9,647 nt of DNA. Source: Streptococcus mitis SK569. GTDB lineage: Bacteria; Bacillota; Bacilli; Lactobacillales; Streptococcaceae. Each line of letters begins with the position of its first letter. Position 1 is the stretch's first letter. Under the pieces are notes generated by a model. That model searched no databases. It saw only the letters and a list, made by a program, of their open reading frames with translations, and was not told the origin of the DNA. The stretch lies in NCBI RefSeq assembly GCF_000222785.1, contig NZ_AFUF01000005.1, forward strand, positions 1-9,647. The letters are read 5' to 3'. Positions 1 through 6,541 of this stretch are shown piece by piece. A program made the position numbers and the translations under genes.

Positions 1-2622
1 AGGTCGATAGGCTAGCATACCTAAACCAGTAAATAGGGCTAATATCACAGCAAGGAAAATGACTTGATGATGAATATTTCCTGTCATAGAAATTGTTTGT
101 CGTAATCCAGAAACCGAATAACTCATTGGTAACCAAGGATTAATAGCTCTAAAGAAATTATTTGTCAAAGCAAGTGGATAGGTACCTGCACTTGATGCTA
201 ACTGTAATAAAAGCAAAATAAGAGAAAAGAAAGCTCCTATACGGCTATTCCATGTTGTTAAAGCGGTTACCATGGACATGAATACTAAACTTGTTAGGAT
301 AATGAGAATAAATGTTCTCATTTCATGATTAGCAGTTAAACCAATAAGATGAACTCCTCCATATACCAAAATTCCTGCTAAAACAGCTATAATACCATTT
401 ATTTCAGCTCGAGATTTCAACCAAGCCCAACGACTCTCTGGATGACGTCCTGAAGGCAACTTCGCAAAGATCATATTCGTTGATATTGCTGCAACAAAGA
501 GAGCAACTGATATCATATAAGGAGCCATTGCGATTCCATTTACAGGAACTTGGTCATTGTCTGTTTTGGAAAGATTGAGTGGATTTGACAAAATCTCTGC
601 ATTTTTAGATTCCGTTGATGCTGATTTAAGTTGATCACTAGCATTACTTAGTCCTTGTCCTAAAGAAACAACTCCTGTCTGTAAACCTTCCAATCCAGAA
701 GTTAACTTTGTTACACCTTCTGCTAGTTTCCCAGCTCCATCTGCCAATTTATTAGCTCCACTTTCTAATTGAGAAGCACCTGAAATTAACTGACTGGATT
801 TGTCAGCTAGTTGGCTAGATCCTGACTGCAATTTATCAACTCCTGCTATCAATTCTTGACTCTTTCGATTCAATTGATTGGAGCCAGTTGATAATTTTTC
901 AATACTAGACACTAATTTTGGAGTTTTTTCAACTAATTGACCAACTCCTGCTGTCAAGTTAGAAGATTTTTGTGTCAAGGTAGTTGATCCTGAAACTAAT
1001 TGGTTCAAACTACCTGTCAAGGTGGAATTCTTTTCACTTAGTTGACTTGCGCCTTGAGAAACTTTATCAATACCTGCAGTATATGCATTTACACCTGATG
1101 CAATTGACTGACTGGCAGGAACTAATTTGCTAGTAACAGCTCCTTGTATCTCTGTTAATCCACTTGACAATCCTGTCAAAGAGGTAGAAGCAAGCGGTAA
1201 TACTTGATTAGCTTGATTTTTTAATGTCGAAAGATTTGAAGATTGATTTTGTAAGTTTTCTAAACTTCCCTGTAAACCTTGTACTAAAGCTACAATTGAC
1301 TGAGCCGATTGAATACTATCAGTCGAATTTTGAGATACAGAAGCTCTTATCTCAGCTTGTTGCTCACTTGTCAATGATTGATAAGCTGCTGTCGATTGAA
1401 TATTTGCTAATGTAGTTGCTTTTTCAGACTGAGCACTTGCTAACATTTGATTAGAAAGAGATGCTATACTTGATAAAACAGAATCTAATTGTTTTGTATC
1501 TCCAACATCAATATTTTGAATAGCTTGATTTAACTGATTTAGACCTGAAGATAATTGATTAATTTGATCTTTTTTCCCAGACGAAGCATCTAACTTGCTA
1601 GAAAGTTGTTGAATCCCTTCACTTAATTTCCCCACCTCCATTCGAAGTGCAGCTGATTGACTAGATAACTGATTAGCACCTGTTGCAAGATTTCCCACTC
1701 CATTTGTATAAGCACTAACACCAGATGAAAATTGATTAAGACCAGCATTAAGCTGAGAAACACCGCCAGTATAGGACTCTACACCAGTATATAACTGATT
1801 GATTCCCCTTACTAATTCAGGACTTTTAGAAGATAATTGACCTAATCCGTTATCTAATTGACTCACTGCACCAGTATATGTAACTAAACCACTATTAAAA
1901 TTCCCTAAGCCAAGATGAAGTTGTTCGACACCAGAAACATAAGAGGATAATCCTCTAGTAAACTGCTCCGTTCCATTTGAAAATGTTAAACTTGAAGCTG
2001 CTAAAGAGTGTAGGTTGGTAGTTAATGTTTGACTTCCTGCCACTAACTGATTCGCTCCATCAGTTAATTTTTCACTACCAGAAGCTGCTTGACTCATACC
2101 ATCCTTTAAATCAATCATTTTGTTAAATAAGGCTTTAGTATAGGTCTCAGTTACATTTGTAGAAACATTCTGCTTCAATTGTGTCATCGCAGAATCGCTC
2201 ATCTTGCTGGCAATAAAGCTATGACCACTTGAAGTCTGATAATCAATTTGCATTTGCTCTGGATGATCCGTTAAAATAGAAGCTGCTTTTTCAGATAAAT
2301 CACTGGGTAAAGTCACTACCATATAGTAATCGCCATCTTCCAATCCCTTCTTTCCTTCATCTTCATCCACGAAATGAAAATCCAAGGTTTTATTTTCTTT
2401 TAAATTGGACACCATGTCTTTTCCTATTGCCATAGTATTACCATTATAGGAAGCCTCTTTATCATTATTGACAACTGCCACAGGTAAGTCAGACAATTGC
2501 CCATATGGATCCCACATTGATGACAAAAATATGATATTGTACAGAGCTGGAATAAGAGAAATACCTATCATGACAATAATAAAGGTTGGTTTTTTTAAAA
2601 TTGCTTTCCATTCTTTAAACAT
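1..2622 (-). CDS. YhgE/Pip family membrane protein, C-terminus cut by window edge
   Basis: The frame is open from an ATG at 2622 to the left edge, about 874 codons, and probably lacks only the last few residues. An AAGGAG ribosome site lies 6 bases before the ATG. Residues 1-50 show the family hallmark: a basic start, one membrane helix (about 14-34) ending near IPALYNIIF, then SMWDPYGQLSDLPVAVVNND. About 650 outer residues follow, rich in seven-residue units with G near the first and L near the sixth position, for example SGASQLESGANKLADG. From about residue 690 come several hydrophobic segments ending with the family's SSAGTYP and PWLPMSYSVSGLR patterns. Relatives include Lactococcus Pip (phage infection protein) and Bacillus YhgE; the molecular role is unsettled, with phage adsorption and export or envelope functions proposed. 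The gene is divergent from a TetR regulator that probably represses it. The family call is firm, the function is not. Confidence 0.93.
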   Translation of the reverse strand, partial: MFKEWKAILKKPTFIIVMIGISLIPALYNIIFLSSMWDPYGQLSDLPVAVVNNDKEASYNGNTMAIGKDMVSNLKENKTLDFHFVDEDEGKKGLEDGDYYMVVTLPSDLSEKAASILTDHPEQMQIDYQTSSGHSFIASKMSDSAMTQLKQNVSTNVTETYTKALFNKMIDLKDGMSQAASGSEKLTDGANQLVAGSQTLTTNLHSLAASSLTFSNGTEQFTRGLSSYVSGVEQLHLGLGNFNSGLVTYTGAVSQLDNGLGQLSSKSPELVRGINQLYTGVESYTGGVSQLNAGLNQFSSGVSAYTNGVGNLATGANQLSSQSAALRMEVGKLSEGIQQLSSKLDASSGKKDQINQLSSGLNQLNQAIQNIDVGDTKQLDSVLSSIASLSNQMLASAQSEKATTLANIQSTAAYQSLTSEQQAEIRASVSQNSTDSIQSAQSIVALVQGLQGSLENLQNQSSNLSTLKNQANQVLPLASTSLTGLSSGLTEIQGAVTSKLVPASQSIASGVNAYTAGIDKVSQGASQLSEKNSTLTGSLNQLVSGSTTLTQKSSNLTAGVGQLVEKTPKLVSSIEKLSTGSNQLNRKSQELIAGVDKLQSGSSQLADKSSQLISGASQLESGANKLADGAGKLAEGVTKLTSGLEGLQTGVVSLGQGLSNASDQLKSASTESKNAEILSNPLNLSKTDNDQVPVNGIAMAPYMISVALFVAAISTNMIFAKLPSGRHPESRWAWLKSRAEINGIIAVLAGILVYGGVHLIGLTANHEMRTFILIILTSLVFMSMVTALTTWNSRIGAFFSLILLLLQLASSAGTYPLALTNNFFRAINPWLPMSYSVSGLRQTISMTGNIHHQVIFLAVILALFTGLGMLAYRP

Positions 2623-2635
2623 AGTTTCTCCTTTT

Positions 2636-2652
2636 TTAAACATATTGTCTAA
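2636..2652. promoter_or_regulatory. Putative TetR operator, left copy
   Basis: TTAAACATATTGTCTAA differs at only two positions from the perfect 17-bp palindrome found 77 bp to the right. It covers the start of the YhgE/Pip transcript. Size and symmetry suit a TetR dimer, and the location between the regulator and its divergent neighbour is the usual one. Binding by this particular regulator is inferred. Confidence 0.6.
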
Positions 2653-2657
2653 AATTT

Positions 2658-2666
2658 TGATATAAT
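2658..2666 (+). promoter_or_regulatory. Extended -10 element of the TetR gene
   Basis: TGATATAAT is a perfect extended -10 (TGnTATAAT), a type common in streptococci, where it can work without a good -35. No convincing -35 hexamer is seen 16-18 bp upstream. Transcription would start near 2673, giving a leader of about 77 nt that contains the right palindrome. This element lies only 2 bp from the opposing -10 of the YhgE/Pip gene, so the two promoters are back to back. Confidence 0.5.
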
Positions 2667-2668
2667 AG

Positions 2669-2696
2669 ATTATACAATAAAAAATCTAAATTACAA
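2669..2696 (-). promoter_or_regulatory. Promoter of the YhgE/Pip gene
   Basis: Read on the minus strand, TTGTAA (2696-2691) and a perfect TATAAT (2674-2669) are 16 bp apart. The start of transcription would fall near 2662, leaving a leader of about 40 nt before the ATG at 2622. The left palindrome (2636-2652) would lie in the first 30 transcribed bases, where a bound repressor could block initiation or elongation. Confidence 0.6.
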
Positions 2697-2712
2697 GATA
2701 AAAAATCCATTT

Positions 2713-2729
2713 TTAGACATATAGTCTAA
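2713..2729. promoter_or_regulatory. Putative TetR operator, right copy
   Basis: TTAGACATATAGTCTAA is a perfect inverted repeat of six bases around a 5-bp centre. It lies 20 bp before the TetR start codon and just ahead of its ribosome site, downstream of the presumed transcription start. A bound repressor would act as a roadblock and give negative autoregulation. It matches the left copy at 15 of 17 positions. Confidence 0.65.
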
Positions 2730-2749
2730 TTTGTTTACAAGGAGAAAAT

Positions 2750-3292
2750 ATGCAAGAAAGTAACAAACGCTTAAAAACAAAGCGAACTATTGAAAATGCT
2801 ATGGTACAACTACTGATAGAACAACCATTCGATCAAATTTCTACTGTCAAGTTAGCAGAAAAAGCCGGAATTAGTCGTTCCAGCTTCTATACTCACTATA
2901 AGGATAAGTATGATATGATTGAGCACTATCAAAGCAAGCTATTTCATACATTTGAATATATTTTTCAAAAACATGCTCATCACAAAAGAGATGCTATTTT
3001 AGAAGTATTTGAATATCTAGAGTCAGAACCACTTCTAGCTGCCCTTCTTTCTGAAAATGGGACTAAAGAAATCCAAAATTTCTTACGAAATAAACTTCAT
3101 ATCATGCTCAGTACAGATTTACAAAAGCGATTTATGCAACTGAATCTTAATACCACTGAATTAGAATATAGTAGCATCTATCTAACTCATGCACTTTTTG
3201 GTGTCTGTCAAACTTGGATTGCACATGGAAAAAAAGAAAGTCCTCAAGAAATAACAGACTTCCTTATGAAGATGCTTGGTGATACAAATTGA
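2750..3292 (+). CDS. TetR/AcrR family transcriptional repressor
   Basis: This 180-residue protein has the length and layout of TetR regulators. The N-terminal DNA-binding domain spans about residues 8-55, with the helix-turn-helix around residues 31-50 (STVKLAEKAGISRSSFYTHY) followed by the typical KDKYDMI. The C-terminal part is helical, has no recognised ligand motif, and would form the dimer and sense an unknown inducer. The ATG follows an AAGGAG site at 2739-2744. The gene is divergent from the YhgE/Pip gene, and two near-identical palindromes lie between them, so the simplest reading is a local repressor of itself and of that membrane protein. A rho-independent hairpin follows the stop. 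The family assignment is sure; the inducer and targets are inferred. Confidence 0.93.
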   Translation: MQESNKRLKTKRTIENAMVQLLIEQPFDQISTVKLAEKAGISRSSFYTHYKDKYDMIEHYQSKLFHTFEYIFQKHAHHKRDAILEVFEYLESEPLLAALLSENGTKEIQNFLRNKLHIMLSTDLQKRFMQLNLNTTELEYSSIYLTHALFGVCQTWIAHGKKESPQEITDFLMKMLGDTN

Positions 3293-3302
3293 TACAAAAA
3301 GA

Positions 3303-3325
3303 GGAACACAACTGTGTTCCCTTTT
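3303..3325. terminator. Bidirectional intrinsic terminator
   Basis: GGAACACA (3303-3310) and TGTGTTCC (3313-3320) form a perfect stem. CTTTTA follows on the plus strand. On the minus strand the same stem is followed by TCTTTTTG, read from the A-rich stretch before 3303. It can therefore end both the TetR transcript and the tRNA-Glu/tRNA-Asn transcript, including any read-through from comE, that arrives from the other side. Confidence 0.8.
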
Positions 3326-3332
3326 ATCTATA

Positions 3333-3406
3333 CTCCGCCAGTAGGACTCGAACCTACGACATCATGATTAACAGTCATGCGCTACTACCAACTGAGCTAT
3401 GGCGGA
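3333..3406 (-). tRNA. tRNA-Asn (GUU)
   Basis: The minus strand folds as a full cloverleaf. The acceptor arms are TCCGCCA and TGGCGGA, the discriminator is G, the D-arm contains AGCTCAGTTGGTAG, the anticodon loop is CTGTTAA with GUU in the centre, and the T-arm contains GGTTCGAGTCC. CCA is not encoded. It lies 5 nt downstream of tRNA-Glu and is probably cut from the same precursor. Confidence 0.97.
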
Positions 3407-3411
3407 TAAAA

Positions 3412-3483
3412 TAGTCCGTACGGGATTCGAACCCGTGTTACCGCCGTGAAAAGGCGGTGTCTTAACCCCTTGACCAACGGACC
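3412..3483 (-). tRNA. tRNA-Glu (UUC)
   Basis: This 72-nt cloverleaf begins GGTCCGT and ends ACGGACT plus discriminator A, with a G-U pair at the end of the acceptor stem. The anticodon stem CCGCC/GGCGG encloses loop TTTTCAC with anticodon UUC. The T-loop is GGTTCGAATCC. CCA is not encoded. It is the first tRNA of a Glu-Asn pair located directly downstream of comE. Confidence 0.97.
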
Positions 3484-3506
3484 TTCTATCTGTAGCAGAT
3501 ATAACC

Positions 3507-3534
3507 ATTATATCAATTTCTTACTAATTGTCAA
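3507..3534 (-). promoter_or_regulatory. Promoter of tRNA-Glu/tRNA-Asn
   Basis: On the minus strand a perfect TTGACA (3534-3529) and a perfect TATAAT (3512-3507) are 16 bp apart, and TGA before the -10 makes it extended. This is the strongest-looking promoter in the window. Its first base directly follows the comE stop codon, and no terminator fits between the two. Confidence 0.85.
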
Positions 3535-4287
3535 TCACTTTTGAGATTTTTTCTCTAAAATATCTTTCAATTTTCTAATTTTTAACCTTGAAATAGGACA
3601 GCGATGATCTTCATAGAAAACAACTTCTAGATTCTTTCGGTCAATTTCTCTAATATTGCCTATATTTACCAAAAATGACTTATGAGGAGAATAAAATCGC
3701 TGAGTATGTTTGTCCTTTTCCTGAATATCTGTCATTGTTCCATAGAACTCTTTTGCAAAATTCTTACCAATAATGCGTAATTTATGAGAGACACCTGTCG
3801 TTTCAATATACAAAATATCATGGTAAGGAATTTTTAAATCATTTCCCTTGTAATTGTAATCAAAATAATCTACAACATCTTCATTTTCAAGTAACATACT
3901 CTTCGTGTAGAAGATATTTTGCTCAATTCTCTTCTTAAACATCTCATCATTGATATCCTTATCAACAAAATCTAGGGCTGATACCTGGTATTTATAGGTG
4001 AGAGTCGCAAACTCTGATCGACTGGTGATAAAGACGATAATAGCGTAAGGATTATAATGACGAATGAGCTGAGCAACCTCAAATCCCTTTTTCTCAATTC
4101 CATGAATATCGATATCTAGGAAATAAAGCTGATTTACTTCATCATTTTCAATGTATTCTTCAAATTCACGGACTTTTCCCGTTGTCTTGTATGATATTGG
4201 AATATTCGATTCTTTCGAAATTTCATCCAATATTCTTTCTAGTCTCACTTGATGTTCAATAACATCCTCTAAAATTAAAACTTTCAT
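3535..4287 (-). CDS. comE: Competence response regulator ComE
   Basis: ComE is the cytoplasmic response regulator phosphorylated by ComD. It activates comCDE and the early competence genes (comX, comAB and others) by binding paired 9-bp repeats. The protein has 250 residues. The receiver domain (about 1-120) has the acidic pair near E7/D8, the phosphoacceptor D58 in YFLDIDIHG, and the conserved lysine K110 in FVDKD. A LytTR DNA-binding domain covers about residues 142-245 (LYIETTGVSHKLRI, FYSPHKSFLVNIGNI). Its ATG overlaps the comD stop by 4 nt (ATGA), so translation is coupled. No terminator separates the stop from the tRNA-Glu promoter that begins at the next base. All key residues are present and the gene looks intact. 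Confidence 0.98.
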   Translation of the reverse strand: MKVLILEDVIEHQVRLERILDEISKESNIPISYKTTGKVREFEEYIENDEVNQLYFLDIDIHGIEKKGFEVAQLIRHYNPYAIIVFITSRSEFATLTYKYQVSALDFVDKDINDEMFKKRIEQNIFYTKSMLLENEDVVDYFDYNYKGNDLKIPYHDILYIETTGVSHKLRIIGKNFAKEFYGTMTDIQEKDKHTQRFYSPHKSFLVNIGNIREIDRKNLEVVFYEDHRCPISRLKIRKLKDILEKKSQK

Positions 4288-5609
4288 TCAAATTCCCTCT
4301 TAAATCTAATGATTTGTCTAAATGTACTGCCTTCCATCTCTGTTTCTAAAATGATGTTGTTGTACTTATCTAGTAGTTCTTTCACATTATTTAGGCCTAC
4401 TCCGCGATTCCTTCCCTTAGTGGAGAATCCTAAGGCAAATAGATCTCCTGAAGGAGTCATCGTCATTTTACATGAATTCTGAATCACAATAACTGTTTCA
4501 GTTTCCATCTTAATAACTGCTACTTCCATCTGCTTTTTATAACTATCAGCCGATCCTTCGACAGCATTGTTCAATAAAACGCTCATGATACGAACCAAAT
4601 CCAATAGTTCAATTGGGAGCTTGGTAATCGTATCTTTTACTTCCAGTGTAAACTCTACACCATTATTTCGAGCATAGACAATGGACTGAGCAACTAAACT
4701 TCGTAAAGCTGAATCTTCTATGTTGTTCAAATCAAAGTAAGTGTACTTATCTGAACGCAGTTTATGATTGGCTTTGACCAAAACTTCATTGTAAATTCTG
4801 TCAATTTCCTGTAAATCACCACTGTCAATTGCCATCTGCATACTGACAAGCATCCCAGCATAATCATGTCGAAAACCACGGATTTCATTATACAAGCCAA
4901 CAATTTCGTCTGTATAATTCTGTAAATGTTTCTGTTCAAATTTCTTCTGCTTCAAAGCAATCTCTTTCTCCATTTGTTCTTTATGCGAATTCATTGCAAA
5001 AAAGGTCAAAAGTAGAGAAATAAAGACAATAGATGATAAAATACTTCCAAAACTATTCAAATGTTTAATCGTACTTACCATATCTGAAACGAAAGATACA
5101 ATATGGAGCAGTAGTAAAGCAAAAAATACTTTTTTCAAGAAAGGATAGAGGTAGTCTTTGTCAAAATAGGATAGTTCCAAATGGAAATAATGAATGATTT
5201 TTAAGACAACAAAATAGGTCAACACCGTTACAACGAAAAAGAATGGGTCATGATATTGTGAAACAAAGTTATCTCCTGTTATAGAGGAGAAAGTTACGGA
5301 CAGAAAGTTATGAGTGCTCTCATATAAAAGAGATAGTAGTAAACTTAGGAATAGTCCTCTATCCCTCTCATACTGTTTAATCCATCGAAAATAGGAATAT
5401 AAGCCCAAAGGAAATAAAAATCTTTCAATCACTATTTCATCTAAATATAGAAGATAAAAGGAAAGTTCAAGTACTGCTTCTACTAGTAATGTATAGATAC
5501 CAAAAAAATATAGTTCCTTTGATTTTATTTGACCTTTACAAATTAAACGGTAACTGTGACTAATAATTAAAAAATGACCAATAACTGTCCCAAATCCAAA
5601 TAAATTCAT
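4284..5609 (-). CDS. comD: Competence peptide receptor histidine kinase ComD
   Basis: ComD is the membrane sensor kinase that binds mature CSP outside the cell and passes phosphate to ComE. It has 441 residues, the usual length. The first 205 or so residues form six or seven membrane helices, the part that sets peptide specificity. A coiled stretch follows (about 207-240), then the phosphoacceptor H248 in RGFRHDYAGML of the HPK10 subclass, an N-box at 345-352 (LLNNAVEG) and a G-box at 399-408 (GRNRGVGLNN). The ATG at 5609 lies 20 nt after the comC stop with an AAGGGGA ribosome site, and the stop overlaps comE. The gene appears intact. The ligand is expected to be the CSP encoded just upstream, because comC and comD alleles co-vary in this group. 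Confidence 0.98.
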   Translation of the reverse strand: MNLFGFGTVIGHFLIISHSYRLICKGQIKSKELYFFGIYTLLVEAVLELSFYLLYLDEIVIERFLFPLGLYSYFRWIKQYERDRGLFLSLLLSLLYESTHNFLSVTFSSITGDNFVSQYHDPFFFVVTVLTYFVVLKIIHYFHLELSYFDKDYLYPFLKKVFFALLLLHIVSFVSDMVSTIKHLNSFGSILSSIVFISLLLTFFAMNSHKEQMEKEIALKQKKFEQKHLQNYTDEIVGLYNEIRGFRHDYAGMLVSMQMAIDSGDLQEIDRIYNEVLVKANHKLRSDKYTYFDLNNIEDSALRSLVAQSIVYARNNGVEFTLEVKDTITKLPIELLDLVRIMSVLLNNAVEGSADSYKKQMEVAVIKMETETVIVIQNSCKMTMTPSGDLFALGFSTKGRNRGVGLNNVKELLDKYNNIILETEMEGSTFRQIIRFKREFE

Positions 5610-5629
5610 TACTATTTCCCCTTATTTTA

Positions 5630-5755
5630 TTACTTTTTTCTTGGGAAAATAAAATCACGGAGGATTTTTGGCAGTCTCATCTCCCCACCTTTAATCTCCT
5701 GCAAGTCTTTTTCCTTCAAGGCTACAAACTGTTCCAATTTAACTGTGTTTTTCAT
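5630..5755 (-). CDS. comC: Competence-stimulating peptide precursor ComC
   Basis: This 41-residue gene encodes the pheromone precursor. Residues 1-24 are a double-glycine leader ending DLQEIKGG, the signal cut during export by the ComAB transporter. The mature 17-residue peptide is [17 protein letters not shown]. It keeps the family's negatively charged first residue, arginine at position 3, a hydrophobic middle and a basic tail. It differs from the two common pneumococcal pherotypes (CSP-1 and CSP-2). I recall this peptide among S. mitis strains but cannot confirm it here. The ATG follows AGGAGA at a proper distance. The gene is first in comCDE, under a ComE-dependent promoter. Confidence 0.97.
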   Translation of the reverse strand: MKNTVKLEQFVALKEKDLQEIKGGEMRLPKILRDFIFPRKK

Positions 5756-5781
5756 AATAAAATCTCCTAAAATGTTTTTTC

Positions 5782-5799
5782 TTGTAAGCTAACTTACAA
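5782..5799 (-). other. Hairpin at the 5' end of comCDE mRNA
   Basis: Seven perfect pairs (5782-5788 with 5793-5799) enclose a 4-nt loop. The -10 of the comC promoter ends at 5805, so the predicted transcript start is about 5797-5799, at the outer base of this stem. A stem at the extreme 5' end usually slows RNA decay. No T-tract fit for termination follows before the comC ribosome site. Confidence 0.5.
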
Positions 5800-5804
5800 A
5801 AACC

Positions 5805-5810
5805 ATTATA
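5805..5810 (-). promoter_or_regulatory. -10 element of the comCDE promoter
   Basis: A perfect TATAAT lies on the minus strand, preceded by TTTTG. No recognisable -35 hexamer is seen 16-18 bp upstream (sequence near CTAAAA). That is expected for a promoter that needs the activator bound at the upstream direct repeat. Confidence 0.75.
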
Positions 5811-5841
5811 CAAAATGGAATTTCGTTTTAGATAAAATTCT

Positions 5842-5871
5842 CTCAACTGTCATTTTTTTCTCCTCAAGTGT
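5842..5871 (-). promoter_or_regulatory. ComE-binding direct repeat
   Basis: On the minus strand ACACTTGAG (5871-5863) and ACAGTTGAG (5850-5842) are separated by exactly 12 bp. This matches the known ComE site, two imperfect 9-bp direct repeats with a 12-bp gap upstream of comC. The inner repeat is about 31 bp from the -10, also as in pneumococcus. Phosphorylated ComE binding here gives the positive feedback of competence. Confidence 0.92.
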
Positions 5872-5880
5872 ACTTTTTTA

Positions 5881-5908
5881 AGAAAAAAGCCGGGAAAATT
5901 CCCAGCTT
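5881..5908 (-). terminator. Terminator of tRNA-Arg
   Basis: On the minus strand a 10-bp stem (5908-5899 with 5896-5887, one G-U pair, 2-nt loop) is followed by TTTTTTCT. It ends the tRNA-Arg transcript 12 nt after the tRNA. The ComE repeat begins only 10 bp beyond it, so any read-through would enter comCDE directly. Confidence 0.85.
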
Positions 5909-5919
5909 TGCTACTATAT

Positions 5920-5993
5920 TGATCCCAGCAGGATTCGAACCTGCGACCGTTCGCTTAGAAGGCGAATGCTCTATCCAGCTGAGCTATGAGACC
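5920..5993 (-). tRNA. tRNA-Arg (UCU)
   Basis: This is a 74-nt cloverleaf. The acceptor arms are GGTCTCA and TGGGATC with discriminator A, the D-arm contains AGCTCAGCTGGATAGAGC, the anticodon stem TTCGC/GCGAA holds loop CTTCTAA with anticodon UCU (reads AGA/AGG), and the T-arm contains GGTTCGAATCC. CCA is not encoded. A tRNA-Arg immediately upstream of comC is the known layout in pneumococcus. Confidence 0.97.
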
Positions 5994-6003
5994 TAACACA
6001 ATC

Positions 6004-6032
6004 ATTCTACCAAAAATTCAATTAAAAGTCAA
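6004..6032 (-). promoter_or_regulatory. Promoter of tRNA-Arg
   Basis: On the minus strand TTGACT (6032-6027) and TAGAAT (6009-6004) are 17 bp apart. Transcription would begin a few bases before the tRNA 5' end at 5993. The -35 lies 4 bp after the rlmH stop codon. Confidence 0.8.
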
Positions 6033-6036
6033 TTTT

Positions 6037-6516
6037 CTATTTATGATAGGGTGATCCCTGCTGAATCGTAAAAGCGCGATAGATTTGTTCAACAAGGACT
6101 AATCTCATTAACTGATGTGGTAAAGTTAGACGGCCAAAACTAACAGAAAGATTGGCTCTCTTTTTTACATCCTGTGCTAATCCCAGACTCCCTCCAATAA
6201 TAAGTGTAAGAGTAGAAAATCCTTTTATAGAAGCTTCTTCTAACTGCTTACTAAATTCTTCTGAAGAAAGTGTTTTCCCCTCAATGGCTAACACAATAAC
6301 AAAATCACGATCACCAACTTTTGATAAAATTCTCTGACCTTCTATTTCTAAAATCTTTTGATTTTCTGACTCACTGGCCTTATCTGGTGTTTTTTCATCT
6401 GCTAGCTCAATCATTTCAAGTTTAGCAAATCGAGAAATTCGTTTTGAATACTCTGCAATACCATCTTTTAAATACTTTTCTTTCAGTTTCCCAACTGTTA
6501 CAACTTTAATTTTCAT
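6037..6516 (-). CDS. rlmH: 23S rRNA (pseudouridine-1915 N3) methyltransferase RlmH
   Basis: RlmH methylates pseudouridine 1915 in helix 69 of 23S rRNA, using S-adenosylmethionine on assembled 70S ribosomes. The protein has 159 residues, the full family length, and is a small SPOUT-fold dimer. The conserved start [16 protein letters not shown], the cofactor loop IIGGSLGL (about 106-113), the knot segment [20 protein letters not shown] and the invariant tail GSPYHK are all present. The ATG at 6516 is fixed by the conserved N-terminus, yet no proper ribosome site precedes it. Instead an extended -10 ends 7 bases before the ATG, which suggests a leaderless mRNA. The gene stands alone between tRNA-Arg and the divergent htrA. 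Confidence 0.97.
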   Translation of the reverse strand: MKIKVVTVGKLKEKYLKDGIAEYSKRISRFAKLEMIELADEKTPDKASESENQKILEIEGQRILSKVGDRDFVIVLAIEGKTLSSEEFSKQLEEASIKGFSTLTLIIGGSLGLAQDVKKRANLSVSFGRLTLPHQLMRLVLVEQIYRAFTIQQGSPYHK

Positions 6517-6522
6517 GACTCT

Positions 6523-6531
6523 ATTCTAACA
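6523..6531 (-). promoter_or_regulatory. Extended -10 of rlmH
   Basis: On the minus strand TGTTAGAAT (6531-6523) fits TGnTAnAAT. Six bases separate it from the rlmH ATG, so transcription should start at or within a base of the A of that ATG. The -35 is weak (TGTGAA with a 16-bp spacer). Confidence 0.5.
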
Positions 6532-6541
6532 TATTCTCTAT

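Noticed and set aside
1224..1415. Plus-strand open frame of 63 codons
   Set aside because: It lies antisense inside the YhgE/Pip repeat region, has no ribosome site, and its composition mirrors the opposite-strand gene.
2468..2665. Plus-strand open frame of 65 codons reaching into the operator region
   Set aside because: It is antisense to the well-supported N-terminus of the YhgE/Pip gene and lacks a ribosome site or any recognisable protein.
4727..4939. Minus-strand open frame of 70 codons inside comD
   Set aside because: It is in another frame of the conserved kinase region of comD, which explains the sequence fully.
6152..6337. Plus-strand open frame of 61 codons opposite rlmH
   Set aside because: It is antisense to the conserved centre of rlmH, with no start signals.
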